A stretch of 64,000 nucleotides of DNA from Chloroflexota bacterium (GTDB taxonomy: Bacteria > Chloroflexota > UBA11872): assembly GCA_026707585.1 (NCBI GenBank), contig JAPOWQ010000040.1, positions 62,001 to 126,000 of the forward strand, read 5' to 3'. The notes under the pieces are model-generated. The model saw only the letters and a program-made list of their open reading frames with translations, was not told where the DNA came from and did not search any database. The translations under genes and the position numbers were made by a program. Positions 9,844 through 19,397 of this stretch are shown here, one piece after another; positions within the stretch are counted from its first letter, which is position 1, and every line of letters starts with the position of its first letter.

Positions 9844-12800
9844 ATGAGCGAACGACTGAAGTCGGTACTCCGAGTCGCCTGCGCGACCTTGATGGGCGTG
9901 GCGTTGGTGGGGTGCGACCCCACGTCACCGACTCCGACTGAACCGGAGCCCACGGCCGTTTCGACCGCAGTCGTCGCTGCGCCAGGCGTAGAGCCAGCTC
10001 CCCTCGCAACCGCCGCGCCCACCGTCGTGAGTCCGATGCCTACGGTCGTGGCCGTGCGAGCCGTGGCGACTCCAACGGCGCGGCCGCAGCCGACGGCGAC
10101 CGCTGCGCCGACCGTCCTGGCTCCAACGCCTGATCCGGAGCCAACGCCGACCGCCGCGCCGACGCCCGCAGCCACGCCGGTGGCGCCTACGCCGACGCCG
10201 ACTCCGGAACCGACCGCAACGGCCGAACCGGACGTTGAGACCGTCGTGCCGTTGGCCTTCGATCCCCTGGTGACTCGCGGCACGCTCAGCAACGGGATGG
10301 CCTATTACATCAGGCAGAACCAGGAGCCTCGTGAGCGGGTGCAGCTATGGCTGATCGTCAAGGCTGGATCAATCCTCGAGGAAGAGGACGAGCGAGGTCT
10401 CGCGCACTTCGTCGAGCACATGGCCTTCAATGGCACGGAGCGCTTCGCGAAGCAGGAGATTGTCGAGTACCTGGAATCCATCGGCAGCAATTTCGGGCCC
10501 GACGTGAACGCGTCAACCGGCTTCGACAGCACCAACTACTTCCTGGAAATCCCGACTGACGACCCCGAAGTCCTTGAGACGGCATTCCAGATTCTGAGCG
10601 ACTGGGCCTACGCGATTGCGTTCGATCCGGAGGAAGTTGAACTGGAGCGTGGAGTCGTCTTGGAGGAGTGGCGTCTCTTTCGAGGATTCGGGGCGCGCTT
10701 TCAAGACAACTGGTTTCCGCTGATTTTCGGCGACTCTCGTTATAACGAGCGCTCCCCCATTGGTCTGCCGGAGGTCATTGAAAACGCGCCGCCGGAGCGC
10801 CTGCGGGGCTTTTACGATCGGTGGTACCGGCCTGACCTGATGGCCGTGATCGCCGTCGGCGACATTGACACGGAGGAAATCGAAGCCAAGATCCGCCAGC
10901 ACTTTGCACCACCTCCCGAGGGCGACGCCAGCCAGGCGAGCGCGGCTGTGGCGGAGCCAAGCACCCGGCCGCGCTATGACCTTCCCGAGCACGCCGCGCC
11001 GCGGGTCAATGTGTTCAGCGATCCGGAGGCGCCGGGCACCCAGGTCTACCTGCTTCGAAAGCTGCCCCCGGAGTCTGGCCAAGACATGCCGGCGCTGCGA
11101 CGAATCATCGTGAATCGGCTGGCGTTCATGATGCTGAACGCACGGTTATTTGAGCGGGGCCAGGTAGACGATCCCCCCTACCTCGGGGCCGGCGGGGCGA
11201 GGGGTCGTTTTGTCGATCCAATTGACCTCGTCCAGTTCTGGGCATGGGTGGAGCAGGACAGTGTGCAGCCAGGGTTTGCGGCCTTGCTCGAGGAGACGCA
11301 GCGCGCTCGGCAGCACGGATTCACCGAAAGTGAACTGGCTCGAGAAAAGACCAACCTTCTGAGTGCGATTGAACGGATCTACAAGGAAAGGGAGCAGCGA
11401 GAGTCGGCTGACTTTGCCCAGGAGTACGCGGACCACTTCCTTAGCGGGATTCCGGCGCCCGGCATTGAGGCTGAGTGGGAGTTATACCAGGCCTTGCTTC
11501 CCGAGATTTCGCTAGTCGACGTGGATGAAGTCGCCGCCAGTTGGGCGGAGCCCGGCAATACGGTGCTCCTGGTCATGCGTCCCGAGGGCGGCGAGGAGTT
11601 GGACGACGAAGAGTTGGCCTCGATCTTGCAGGCGCAACTCGCGGAAGCCGACTCGCTGACTGTCGAGCCGTATGAGGATGAGTTCGCCGACGTCCCGCTG
11701 CTTGCCGAGGTGCCAACGCCGGGAACGATTCTCGATGAAGAGCAGATCGAGTCCATCGACGCGGTCAGGTGGACCCTGTCCAACGGAATCACCGTGATCG
11801 CCAAGCAGACCGATTTCAAGAATGACGAGATTGTGTTTGGCGCCTTCAGTCCGGGCGGGCATTCGCTGGTTGAGGACGCCGACTATGTGTCGGCCCTGTA
11901 CGCGGATTCGCTGGCGGCCGGCAGCGGCGTCGGGGAGCATGACAACGTTGCCCTGGACAAGCTGCTGGCCGGCAAGCGGGTTTCGGTGTCTCCCTTCATC
12001 GGTGAGCTGTTCGAGGGCTTCAGCGGTCAGACGTCGCCTGAAGACATCGAGACGATGTTTCAGCTCGTAACGCTGTACGCGACCGCCCCGAGATTGGATC
12101 CGATCTACTTCTCGACGTATGAGACGAGCCTGCGGACCCTGGCCGAAACGAGGGCCGATCAGCCGGATGCCGTGTTCGCCGACACCGTGAACAGCGTGCT
12201 GAGCCAGAACCACTTCCGCCGGCGACCGTTAACGCTGGAACTGGTGGACGAACTCAGCATCGAGCGCGCGAAAGCGGTGTATGTCGACCGGTTTGCCGAC
12301 CTGGGCGACGCGACATTCGTATTCGTGGGCGCGTTTGAATGGGAAAGCCTGCGGTCCTTGACCGAAACCTACCTGGCCAGCCTGCCAACCACCGGGCGCG
12401 TGGAGCAGTGGAAGGATGTGGGGATCGACCCGCCGACCGGGCTGGAAGACCACGCTGTGCACATCGGCATCGAACCGCGCAGCCGGACGCGCGTGTACTT
12501 CGCCGGCGAGTTGGAGTGGGACCGCCAGGAGGCGCTGACTCTAACGGTGATGGCGGAAATGCTCACGACCCGACTGCGTGAGCGATTGCGCGAGCAGCTG
12601 GGCGGCACCTATAGCGTGGGCGCGAGCGCCCGAGCAAATCTGCTACCGGACGCCGAGTACCGAATATCCATCGGTTTCGGCAGTGATCCCGCGCGCGCGG
12701 ATGAGCTCTTGATGGAGGTGTTTGAGGAACTGGCGTGGCTGCGCGACGGGGGCGCACAGGACTACCTGGATACGGCGAAAGAGCTGCTGCGGAACCCCAG

Positions 12801-12999
12801 GGAAGAGCAACTCCGGGATAACGGCTTCTGGCTGGGTCAGATCCAGAGCTCACTGCAACGCGGTCAGGACTTTGGCGGAACCCTCGACTTCGAGGATCGC
12901 CTGGATGCTCTGACTCTCGAGGACGTTGTCGCGGCGGCCCAGCGGTACCTGACCGAGGACCGCTACGTGCGGGTGGTGCTGCTACCGGAAGAGGGATGA
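9844..12999 (+). CDS. M16 family zinc metallopeptidase, lipoprotein with Pro/Thr-rich linker
   Basis: About 1051 residues from ATG 9844, the start that gives a clean leader (LKSVLRVACATLMGVALVGC, lipobox LVGC). A Pro/Thr/Ala-rich linker of about 110 residues follows, then two M16 repeats. The first holds the inverted zinc motif HFVEH in GLAHFVEHMAFNGT, with the downstream Glu in VVLEEWRLFRG. The second, from about IDAVRWTLSNGITVIAKQ, lacks HxxEH and ends with the R-Y-type substrate loop (REQLGGTYSVG). This is the usual active/inactive half pairing. The protein should be anchored to the outside of the membrane and degrade peptides. It is followed directly by a mannonate dehydratase remnant. 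Confidence 0.92.
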   Translation: MSERLKSVLRVACATLMGVALVGCDPTSPTPTEPEPTAVSTAVVAAPGVEPAPLATAAPTVVSPMPTVVAVRAVATPTARPQPTATAAPTVLAPTPDPEPTPTAAPTPAATPVAPTPTPTPEPTATAEPDVETVVPLAFDPLVTRGTLSNGMAYYIRQNQEPRERVQLWLIVKAGSILEEEDERGLAHFVEHMAFNGTERFAKQEIVEYLESIGSNFGPDVNASTGFDSTNYFLEIPTDDPEVLETAFQILSDWAYAIAFDPEEVELERGVVLEEWRLFRGFGARFQDNWFPLIFGDSRYNERSPIGLPEVIENAPPERLRGFYDRWYRPDLMAVIAVGDIDTEEIEAKIRQHFAPPPEGDASQASAAVAEPSTRPRYDLPEHAAPRVNVFSDPEAPGTQVYLLRKLPPESGQDMPALRRIIVNRLAFMMLNARLFERGQVDDPPYLGAGGARGRFVDPIDLVQFWAWVEQDSVQPGFAALLEETQRARQHGFTESELAREKTNLLSAIERIYKEREQRESADFAQEYADHFLSGIPAPGIEAEWELYQALLPEISLVDVDEVAASWAEPGNTVLLVMRPEGGEELDDEELASILQAQLAEADSLTVEPYEDEFADVPLLAEVPTPGTILDEEQIESIDAVRWTLSNGITVIAKQTDFKNDEIVFGAFSPGGHSLVEDADYVSALYADSLAAGSGVGEHDNVALDKLLAGKRVSVSPFIGELFEGFSGQTSPEDIETMFQLVTLYATAPRLDPIYFSTYETSLRTLAETRADQPDAVFADTVNSVLSQNHFRRRPLTLELVDELSIERAKAVYVDRFADLGDATFVFVGAFEWESLRSLTETYLASLPTTGRVEQWKDVGIDPPTGLEDHAVHIGIEPRSRTRVYFAGELEWDRQEALTLTVMAEMLTTRLRERLREQLGGTYSVGASARANLLPDAEYRISIGFGSDPARADELLMEVFEELAWLRDGGAQDYLDTAKELLRNPREEQLRDNGFWLGQIQSSLQRGQDFGGTLDFEDRLDALTLEDVVAAAQRYLTEDRYVRVVLLPEEG

Positions 13000-13027
13000 T
13001 GCTCTTGCGAGGTAGTCGGGTCGATCG

Positions 13028-13235
13028 CAGTCCGACCGGCCAACAACCCTGGATGGCCGGCGACGTCGACATGCTGAGGGCAATGCGGCTTTTCAAGGAG
13101 GTCGGCTACGACGGACCGTCCGTATATGACCACGTACCGGAGATGATGGGCGATTCCGAGCGGCAAGAACAAGCGGTTGCTTTTGCCCTGGGCTACATCA
13201 AGGGTCTGATGAAGGCTGTGGGCGTCGACGGCTAG
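13028..13235 (+). pseudogene. Mannonate dehydratase C-terminal remnant
   Basis: The frame through this region reads AGDVDMLRAMRLFKEVGYDG, then DHVPEMMGDSE, then FALGYIKGLMKAV. This is the C-terminal 60-odd residues of UxuA-type mannonate dehydratase, with the final barrel strand and helix. The roughly 270 residues before it are absent: the frame instead runs back into the M16 stop at 12999. No start or ribosome site suits it. It is most likely the stub left by a deletion. Confidence 0.65.
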
Positions 13236-13322
13236 GCACTCACGGTAGCGTGTTGCTAGCGGCGTCGACCGATTGGCATGATCCGCGCAAGAGCGCGATT
13301 CGGTGTAGCCGGATGACCCACG

Positions 13323-14147
13323 CTAGTTGTCGTCAATACGTCGTTCGAGTCTCTGGAGTTGGTCCTGCGTCGCGCGGATTTCTCGCAGAAGTTCTTCGCG
13401 CGAAACGGGTTTCTCAAGATCGCGAAGAGTTTCCAGTTTAGCTTCGTCTAGGTTGTTCAGAATGATCGCAATAAAGAGATTGATTACCACGAAGGTTCCG
13501 ATCACAACGAAGCTAACGAAGTAGATCCAGGACAGCGCATTCAATTCCATCGCCTTGAACATAACGTCTGTCCATCCCTCGAGCGTGATGATGTTGAAGA
13601 GCGTGAGCAGTGAAGTCCCAAGATCACCCCAGTTTTCGGGATCGTGATCACTGAATAAGTGATAGCCGATGATGGCGTATATGTAGACCATTATTCCTAT
13701 AAGAAGCATGACGTGTCCGACGCTTGGGATCGAACGAACAAGCGCCGAGACGATCAAGCGCAAGTCTTTGATCGTCGATACCAATCGAAGCACCCGAAGG
13801 AGGCGGGCCAGCCGGGCAATCATCGCGAACTGACCGGTTGCGGGTATGAGCGCGAATACGATGATCAGAAAGTCGAAGACATTCCAGCCATCGCGGAAGT
13901 ACCCGAAGACTCGTGGCGAAGCTACCGTTATCTTCAGAATCGCCTCAACGATGAATATGATGAGCGTAACCTGGTGACCAAGGTCGATCCACCGTCCAAA
14001 GTTCTCATCGATTGCCTGCGAAGTTTCGAGCCCCAACAGCACGGCGTTGACGATGATGATCCCTATGATGGCGGCGTCGAATGCGGGCGCTGAGGTAATT
14101 CGACGAATCGACTCCAGGACCGTGTGCATGGCTTGGTTATGTGGCAT
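13323..14147 (-). CDS. Voltage-gated cation channel (BacNav/BacCav type), calcium-channel-like filter
   Basis: 274 residues with a single six-helix channel unit, the size of NaChBac-type proteins. S1 spans about 22-42, S2 58-76, S3 88-102. S4 carries Arg at 112, 115, 118 and 121 (RLARLLRVLR). S5 is about 140-162, the pore helix 176-190, and S6 205-231. A C-terminal charged coiled coil at 240-272 is the tetramer-forming segment. The selectivity filter is T188-L-E-G-W-T-D194. BacNav sodium channels usually have TLESWxx; Gly at the fourth position is the feature linked to calcium selectivity in the native channel CavMr. It is monocistronic. Ion selectivity is inferred, not shown. Confidence 0.88.
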   Translation of the reverse strand: MPHNQAMHTVLESIRRITSAPAFDAAIIGIIIVNAVLLGLETSQAIDENFGRWIDLGHQVTLIIFIVEAILKITVASPRVFGYFRDGWNVFDFLIIVFALIPATGQFAMIARLARLLRVLRLVSTIKDLRLIVSALVRSIPSVGHVMLLIGIMVYIYAIIGYHLFSDHDPENWGDLGTSLLTLFNIITLEGWTDVMFKAMELNALSWIYFVSFVVIGTFVVINLFIAIILNNLDEAKLETLRDLEKPVSREELLREIRATQDQLQRLERRIDDN

Positions 14148-14662
14148 GTGCGACGGCCGCCGGCGGAGGGCCCAAGTGCGGCGGTTCGGACGCGGTGAAC
14201 TACATGGGACGTCGTGAGGTCGAGCCGGCGGCTATCCTATCAGACGCTATAAGGGGTAGGCATGGTCGCTTCCGGGCGGCGGTGGCCCTCGTGAGGTGGT
14301 CGAGTCCCGTGTGCGGACGTTCGCTAGTACTTGCAGGCATGAAGTCTCGATAGACCCGGCAGCAAGCTGATCGCTGCCGGACCGTTTCGGCAGCGGCCTG
14401 GGCGTTTGCGGACCGATCTTTTGGCGGGCGAGCGTCACCGTGTGTTTGAGAACGCGAGTCGCTGACCTTAGCGGCACCTGCAGGGTACGCCAGTCCCAGG
14501 CTATCGAACTCCTTGAACCATGAGCTCGAACGCAAATGGCCAAAGCAGTGAGGCGTGCTGCGTTGGGTGACGGAGGGGGAGCTGCGAATCAGTTGAAACC
14601 GGGCTTTAGTACAATGTCTAGCCCTTGAGATTTGACCATACCAAGCCGGCATCAACACGAAT
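14148..14662. other. Intergenic region of 515 bases upstream of the cobalamin plus-arm
   Basis: No coding frame with recognisable motifs and no cobalamin-riboswitch core is visible on the plus strand before cbiB. It holds one clear stem-loop at 14356-14380 and probably the promoters of the divergent channel gene and of cbiB. Confidence 0.45.
14356..14380. other. Stem-loop, 8-bp perfect stem
   Basis: CCGGCAGC and GCTGCCGG flank a 9-base loop. No T-run follows on either strand, so a classical intrinsic terminator is not supported. It may be an RNA structure in the leader of the cbiB operon. Confidence 0.35.
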
Positions 14663-15613
14663 ATGACGTGGTTCGAAGGATTCGCCTTGAACGCCGCAAT
14701 TCTCGTGATTGCCGCGGTGCTGGATCTTCTGCTTCCGGAGCCTCCAAGCGCCATCCATCCGGTGGTGTGGTTCGGCAGGTCGACTTCGGGCCTGAAGCGC
14801 CTCGCGCCCAGGGGATCCGTGGCTGCTTTTGTGTATGGATTCGGCATGGTCGTCGCCGTGGTGGGAATCGCCACAATCGTGGCATGGATTGCTATGAATC
14901 TACTGTCGTTAATTCATCCCGCGGCGTACGTGGTCGGCGGCGCCGCGTTGCTTCGAACTACTTTCGCGCTAGCCGGGCTCAAATCGGCCGCGTACCGGAC
15001 CAGGCGCGAACTCGCAGACGGCCGGCTGGTCGCTGCTCGCGAGAGCCTGCGAAGCCTGGTCAGCCGCGACGCTTCGACGCTCACTCCGCCGCTGGTTGCC
15101 GCCGCGGCAATTGAGTCGGTTGCCGAAAACACGACCGACAGCGTGGCAGGTCCGTGGCTGGCATTTGCGCTCTTTGGCGTGCCCGGCGCCGTTGCGTATC
15201 GAGCCGTCAACACTATGGACAGTGTCGTCGGCTACCGCGGTGCCTATGAATACCTGGGCAAGGTCGCGGCCCGGCTTGACGACGCAGTCAATCTGATTCC
15301 GGCCAGGCTGTGCGCGATTCTGCTGCTATCGAGTGGGCATGCCGCCAGCCTTCCGGCAGGACGGGGCTGGCGCGTGATGCGGCGGGATCGAAACAAGACC
15401 GCCAGCCCGAATGCCGGCTGGACGATGAGTGCAATGGCCGGCCTGTTGGGCGTTCAGCTGGAGAAGGCCGGGCACTACCGGCTGGGCGAGGGGCTGCGGG
15501 ATCCGACTCCAGGTGACATTGATCGTTCCGTGGCAGTTCTGAATCGAACTGCGGTGCTCGTGGCTCTGGCAGCGCTCGGCTTGCTGGCGCTCAGGCATGC
15601 CATCGGTGGCTGA
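14663..15613 (+). CDS. cbiB: Adenosylcobinamide-phosphate synthase CbiB
   Basis: 316 residues, standard length for CbiB/CobD. The membrane protein joins cobyric acid to aminopropanol (phosphate). Diagnostic blocks are IHPVVWFGR, ESVAENTTDSVAGPW, VNTMDSVVGYR and SPNAGWTMSAMAGLLGV. Hydrophobic helices lie near residues 8-25, 53-80 and 295-312. It opens the plus-strand arm and its end overlaps the next start by 17 bases, indicating translational coupling. Confidence 0.95.
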   Translation: MTWFEGFALNAAILVIAAVLDLLLPEPPSAIHPVVWFGRSTSGLKRLAPRGSVAAFVYGFGMVVAVVGIATIVAWIAMNLLSLIHPAAYVVGGAALLRTTFALAGLKSAAYRTRRELADGRLVAARESLRSLVSRDASTLTPPLVAAAAIESVAENTTDSVAGPWLAFALFGVPGAVAYRAVNTMDSVVGYRGAYEYLGKVAARLDDAVNLIPARLCAILLLSSGHAASLPAGRGWRVMRRDRNKTASPNAGWTMSAMAGLLGVQLEKAGHYRLGEGLRDPTPGDIDRSVAVLNRTAVLVALAALGLLALRHAIGG

Positions 15614-16691
15614 AGGTTTTTTGCCGGCCGGTGCGCCGACCGTACATGGCGGATTGGACGAAGAAGAACTGCGTGTCCATGGGCTAACCCGCCGCGACGT
15701 GCTGGACTTCAGCTCCAATGTCAACCCGTTGGGCACGTCGCGGCTCGTCAGGAAAGCTGCGGCTAAGGCTGATCTCTCGGCATATCCGGATCGGCGGAGC
15801 CTGGTTTTGAGCGAAGCCTTGTCGTCGAGATTGGACGTATGCCTCGACGAGGTTCTCATAGGGAACGGTTCCACGGAGTTGATTCATTTGCTGGCGCGGG
15901 CCTGCCTCGGTCCCCGGCGCCGATGCCTGATCCTGGGTCCTACCTTCGGGGAATATGAAGCGGCCGCAACGCTGGCAGGCGCTGAGGTGCACTTCGTCGA
16001 GGCTACCCGCCCGCGGGGCTTTGTCTGGTCGGCCGACGCTGTCATCCGAGCAATCGAGACGCTGCGACCGGCGCTGACCTTCCTGTGCAATCCGAACAAT
16101 CCCACCGGTGTCTATGTCGATCGGGACTTCGTGATGCGGCTGACGCGCGCAATTGGCGGAAGAGGTCTGCTTGTGCTGGATACGTCCTACGTCCCGTTTG
16201 CCGAGGCACCGTGGGACGAGCGCGAGCTGCTGGCGTGCGGAAACGTCGTTCTTCTTCGCTCGATGACCAAAGACCATGCGCTGGCGGGCGCGCGGCTTGG
16301 TTACCTGGTGGCCGGGGCGCCCACGGTCTCTGCACTGCGGCGGCTCCAGCCGTCGTGGAGCGTGAGCGCGGTTGCGCAGGCCGCTGGCCTGGCGGCGCTG
16401 GACGACAACGCTCACTTAGAGGTCGCCCGCGCCGTCGTTGCGGAAGCCAAGGCGTATCTGCGCGCCCAGTTGGACACGCTGGGCCTGCAGGTGGTGGATT
16501 CGGCCGCGAATTTCATGCTCGTACGCGTAGGCGACGCGGCCGCACTGCGCCGCGAGCTGCTATGCCGGGGTATCGCCGTCCGCGACTGCACGTCATTCGG
16601 CCTGCCCGCATACATTCGCGTCGCCGTGCGAAGGCTCGACGAGTGCCAGCGGCTGACCGCGGCGATGCGGGAGGTACTGGCGCATGGCTAA
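15597..16691 (+). CDS. cobD: Threonine-phosphate decarboxylase-like PLP enzyme (CobD/CobC type)
   Basis: 364 residues of fold-type I aminotransferase, related to histidinol-phosphate aminotransferase. [11 protein letters not shown] near residue 37 is typical of the cobalamin branch. CNPNNPTG (164-171), the PLP Asp195 in VLDTSYVPF and the Schiff-base Lys225 in [16 protein letters not shown] are all present. The enzyme makes (R)-1-amino-2-propanol phosphate from threonine phosphate for CbiB. Its neighbours, overlapping cbiB upstream and cobQ downstream by 8 bases, strongly favour this role over histidine synthesis. Confidence 0.9.
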   Translation: MPSVAEGFLPAGAPTVHGGLDEEELRVHGLTRRDVLDFSSNVNPLGTSRLVRKAAAKADLSAYPDRRSLVLSEALSSRLDVCLDEVLIGNGSTELIHLLARACLGPRRRCLILGPTFGEYEAAATLAGAEVHFVEATRPRGFVWSADAVIRAIETLRPALTFLCNPNNPTGVYVDRDFVMRLTRAIGGRGLLVLDTSYVPFAEAPWDERELLACGNVVLLRSMTKDHALAGARLGYLVAGAPTVSALRRLQPSWSVSAVAQAAGLAALDDNAHLEVARAVVAEAKAYLRAQLDTLGLQVVDSAANFMLVRVGDAAALRRELLCRGIAVRDCTSFGLPAYIRVAVRRLDECQRLTAAMREVLAHG

Positions 16692-18213
16692 GCCGAGTCG
16701 CGCCAGGGTCGTGATGGTCCAGGGCACCTCATCACACGCCGGCAAGTCGGTCATTGCCACGGCGCTTTGCCGGATTTTCGCGCGGGACGGGTTCCAGGTT
16801 GCGCCGTTCAAGGCGCAGAACATGTCGCTCAACTCCTACGCGACGCCCGATGGCGGAGAGGTTGGCCGTTCGCAGGCGGTGCAGGCGGCGGCCGCGCTGA
16901 TTGCGCCGCGCGTGGAAATGAATCCGGTGCTGCTGAAACCCGAGGGTGACCGCCGGTCGCAAGTTGTGCTGATGGGACGGCCGCGGGCGGTGGCCTCGGC
17001 GCGGGAATACCACTAACTGAAGCCCAGGATCTGGACCCAGATCACGTCGGCGCTCGATCGGCTGCGTGCGGAGTTCGACGTGGTGGTCATGGAAGGTGCC
17101 GGGAGCCCGGCGGAGGTCAATCTCAAGGACCACGACATCGTCAACATGCGGGTGGCCCTGCACGCCAACGCGCCCGTGTTGCTGGTAGGGGACATCGATC
17201 GCGGCGGAATCTTTGCGCAGCTCGTGGGAACGATGGTGCTGCTGGAGCCGGAGGAACGGGCGCTGGTCTGCGGGCACGTAATCAACAAGTTCCGGGGTGA
17301 TCCCTCGCTGCTGACGTCGGGGTTGGACTTCCTGCACGAACGAACCGGGGTGCCCGTCGCTGGCGTCGTGCCCTTCTTCAATGACATCCACATTCCTGAA
17401 GAAGACTCGGTCGGTCTTGGGGCGGATGCGGAATCGGAGAGCGATGACGCCATTGACGTGGCGGTCATGCGGCTGCCCCACATCGCCAACTTCGATGACT
17501 TCGATCCGCTGCGCCACGAGGCAGGTGTGCGCGTTCGATACGTGGGCCAGGCGTCGGAGTTTGGCGATCCGGACCTCGTCGTGATTCCCGGGAGCAAGAC
17601 CACGGTGGCGGATCTCGACTGGCTGCGGGCGCAGGGCCTGGATGCTCAGATCATGGCTGCGCGCCGAGGTGGAACGCCGGTCATTGGCATTTGCGCCGGC
17701 TATCAGATCCTGGGTGATGAATTGTTGGATCCGGATGGGGTGGAATCGTCGGTCAGGCAGTCGCGCGGACTCAGGCTGCTGCCGACGACTACGACCTTTC
17801 GGCGAGACAAAGCCACGCACCAGGTTCGGGGACGGGTGGCGCGCGACGAGGGACTGCTTGGAAACTGTCGCGGCGCCGAAGTTGTGGCCTACGAGATTCA
17901 CATGGGGGAGACCTCGGGGGCGGATCTGGCGAGCCCATTCGTCCTTCATTCCCGCTCGCAGAGGGAGGTCGAGCTGCCGGACGGTGCCCTCGACGCCGAA
18001 GGGCTCACCCTGGGCACCTACCTCCACGGTCTCTTCCATAACCGAGACGTGCGCCGCTCGATCCTGGCCTGGGCCGGCGCCAGGCGCGGTCTCACCGTGG
18101 TGTCGACCGGGGACGACATCGATCCAAGCGCGGAGTACGACAAGCTGGCAGCGCTGGTGCGGCGTCACCTGGATATGGATCTCGTCTATCGCTCGATGGG
18201 ACTGACGCGGTGA
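16684..18213 (+). pseudogene. cobQ: Cobyric acid synthase CobQ with one in-frame TAA
   Basis: A complete CobQ sequence of about 509 codons in one frame, interrupted only by TAA at 17014-17016. The N-terminal part has the nucleotide-binding GTSSHAGKS and [11 protein letters not shown]. After the stop, VVVMEGAGSPAEVNLKDHDI and DIDRGGIFAQL follow without gain or loss of residues: LKPRIW continues directly, so the stop replaces a single amino acid. The C-terminal glutamine amidotransferase domain has VIGICAGYQILG (nucleophile Cys) and YEIHMGE. CobQ amidates cobyrinic acid a,c-diamide to cobyric acid. A restart at GTG 17080 would lack the ATP site. It overlaps both neighbours (8 and 4 bases). A true nonsense mutation, a base error or readthrough are the options. 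Confidence 0.85.
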
Positions 18214-19154
18214 AGACGCCGCCGGAACCGTGCCGAACCGCGAATCTTGTCGGACGCGGCGCGGCCTGGGCGCCCGGGACCTGCGGCGAACTGGCCCAGG
18301 GTCACTTGGACGGCGCCGCCGTGATGGTGACCTGCCCGATCCACTTTGGTTCGAAGGCCGTCGTAGAGCTATGCCACGGCTCGGGATTCGTCCACGGTCC
18401 GGCGGATGCGCCGAAAGCACGCCGGGCTTTGACGTCAACCCTGGAATTTATCGGCCGTCCGAAACTGAACGCTCGGCTCAAGCTCGAAAGCCCCCTTCCG
18501 CGCTCGAAGGGCATGGCCAGCAGCACCGCCGACGTAACTTCGGCCATCGTCGCGACCGCGACGGCCCTGGGAGCGACGATCTCGCCGCAACAGCAGGCCG
18601 AGCTGGCCTTGGCAATCGAGCCAAGCGACGGCGTCATGCTGCCGGGCATCGCGCTCTTCGATCATCTCGACGGTCGGATTGCCCGGACACTGGGGCCGCC
18701 GCCGCCGATGCGCGTGCTGGTGCTCGAGTTTGCCGGCAAGGTCGACACCGAGGCTTTCAACGCGGGAACCCGAGCCAACGGCGTTTACCAAGACGACGGC
18801 CGCTTCCGTGACGTGTTCGAACTCATCGCCGACGGAGTGGCGAACGGAGATCCCCGGCAGATCGGCGAAGGCGCCACGCTGAGCAGCCGTTTGAACCAGT
18901 GCGTCCTCCCCAAGCCGCGGCTGCCGGACGCAGTGAAGCTAGGCAAAGACGCCGGCGCGCTCGGCGTCAATGTTGCGCACAGCGGTACGGTCGTCGGGCT
19001 GCTCTTCGATGCCGACGCCGAGCGAATCGCATGGGCCGCACAGTCGGCACGACAGCGGCTGCCGGAACTCGTGGCGACTCACGACTGCCGAGTGATTGGC
19101 GGTGGCGCCGTTGTGCATCCAGGCACGCGACGGACGGTGGACACCACCGCCTGA
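18210..19154 (+). CDS. pduX: GHMP-family L-threonine kinase (PduX-like)
   Basis: 314 residues from a GTG that overlaps the cobQ stop (GTGA). WAPGTCGELAQG near residue 20 is the PduX-type opening. PLPRSKGMASSTADVTSA around residue 95 is the GHMP ATP-binding loop. ALGVNVAHSGTVVGLLFD near the end is the C-terminal GHMP motif. The enzyme phosphorylates threonine, feeding the decarboxylase encoded two genes upstream; together they supply the aminopropanol-phosphate linker for CbiB. Last gene of the plus arm. Confidence 0.88.
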   Translation: MKTPPEPCRTANLVGRGAAWAPGTCGELAQGHLDGAAVMVTCPIHFGSKAVVELCHGSGFVHGPADAPKARRALTSTLEFIGRPKLNARLKLESPLPRSKGMASSTADVTSAIVATATALGATISPQQQAELALAIEPSDGVMLPGIALFDHLDGRIARTLGPPPPMRVLVLEFAGKVDTEAFNAGTRANGVYQDDGRFRDVFELIADGVANGDPRQIGEGATLSSRLNQCVLPKPRLPDAVKLGKDAGALGVNVAHSGTVVGLLFDADAERIAWAAQSARQRLPELVATHDCRVIGGGAVVHPGTRRTVDTTA

Positions 19155-19397
19155 CCGCAACCCGGCGTTGCGGATTTGATGCAGCCACCGGGAATCGGCG
19201 GGTGTGCCGCCGCTCGATTCGCGCGAACAAGACCTCGGGGAAGCGTTCAGACACCCGGAACCGTCGGGCCGCGGATTCGGCCTGGAACGTTGCATTGGGT
19301 TGTGGCTCGCGGCACGATCTGGCTGGCAATGCGTGTCTCCGGATCACCGCGGTGCACAGGCCAGGGCCCACACGGCAATAGGAGTCGAGGCAGGAAT

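Noticed and set aside
14148-14662. Second cobalamin riboswitch before cbiB
   Set aside because: No B12 box or GCCACTG-type core could be found on the plus strand.
16732-18438. 568-codon open frame antisense to cobQ
   Set aside because: Shadow frame: Arg/Pro/His-rich with no motifs, while cobQ motifs run along the whole plus strand. Its openness does not explain the cobQ TAA.
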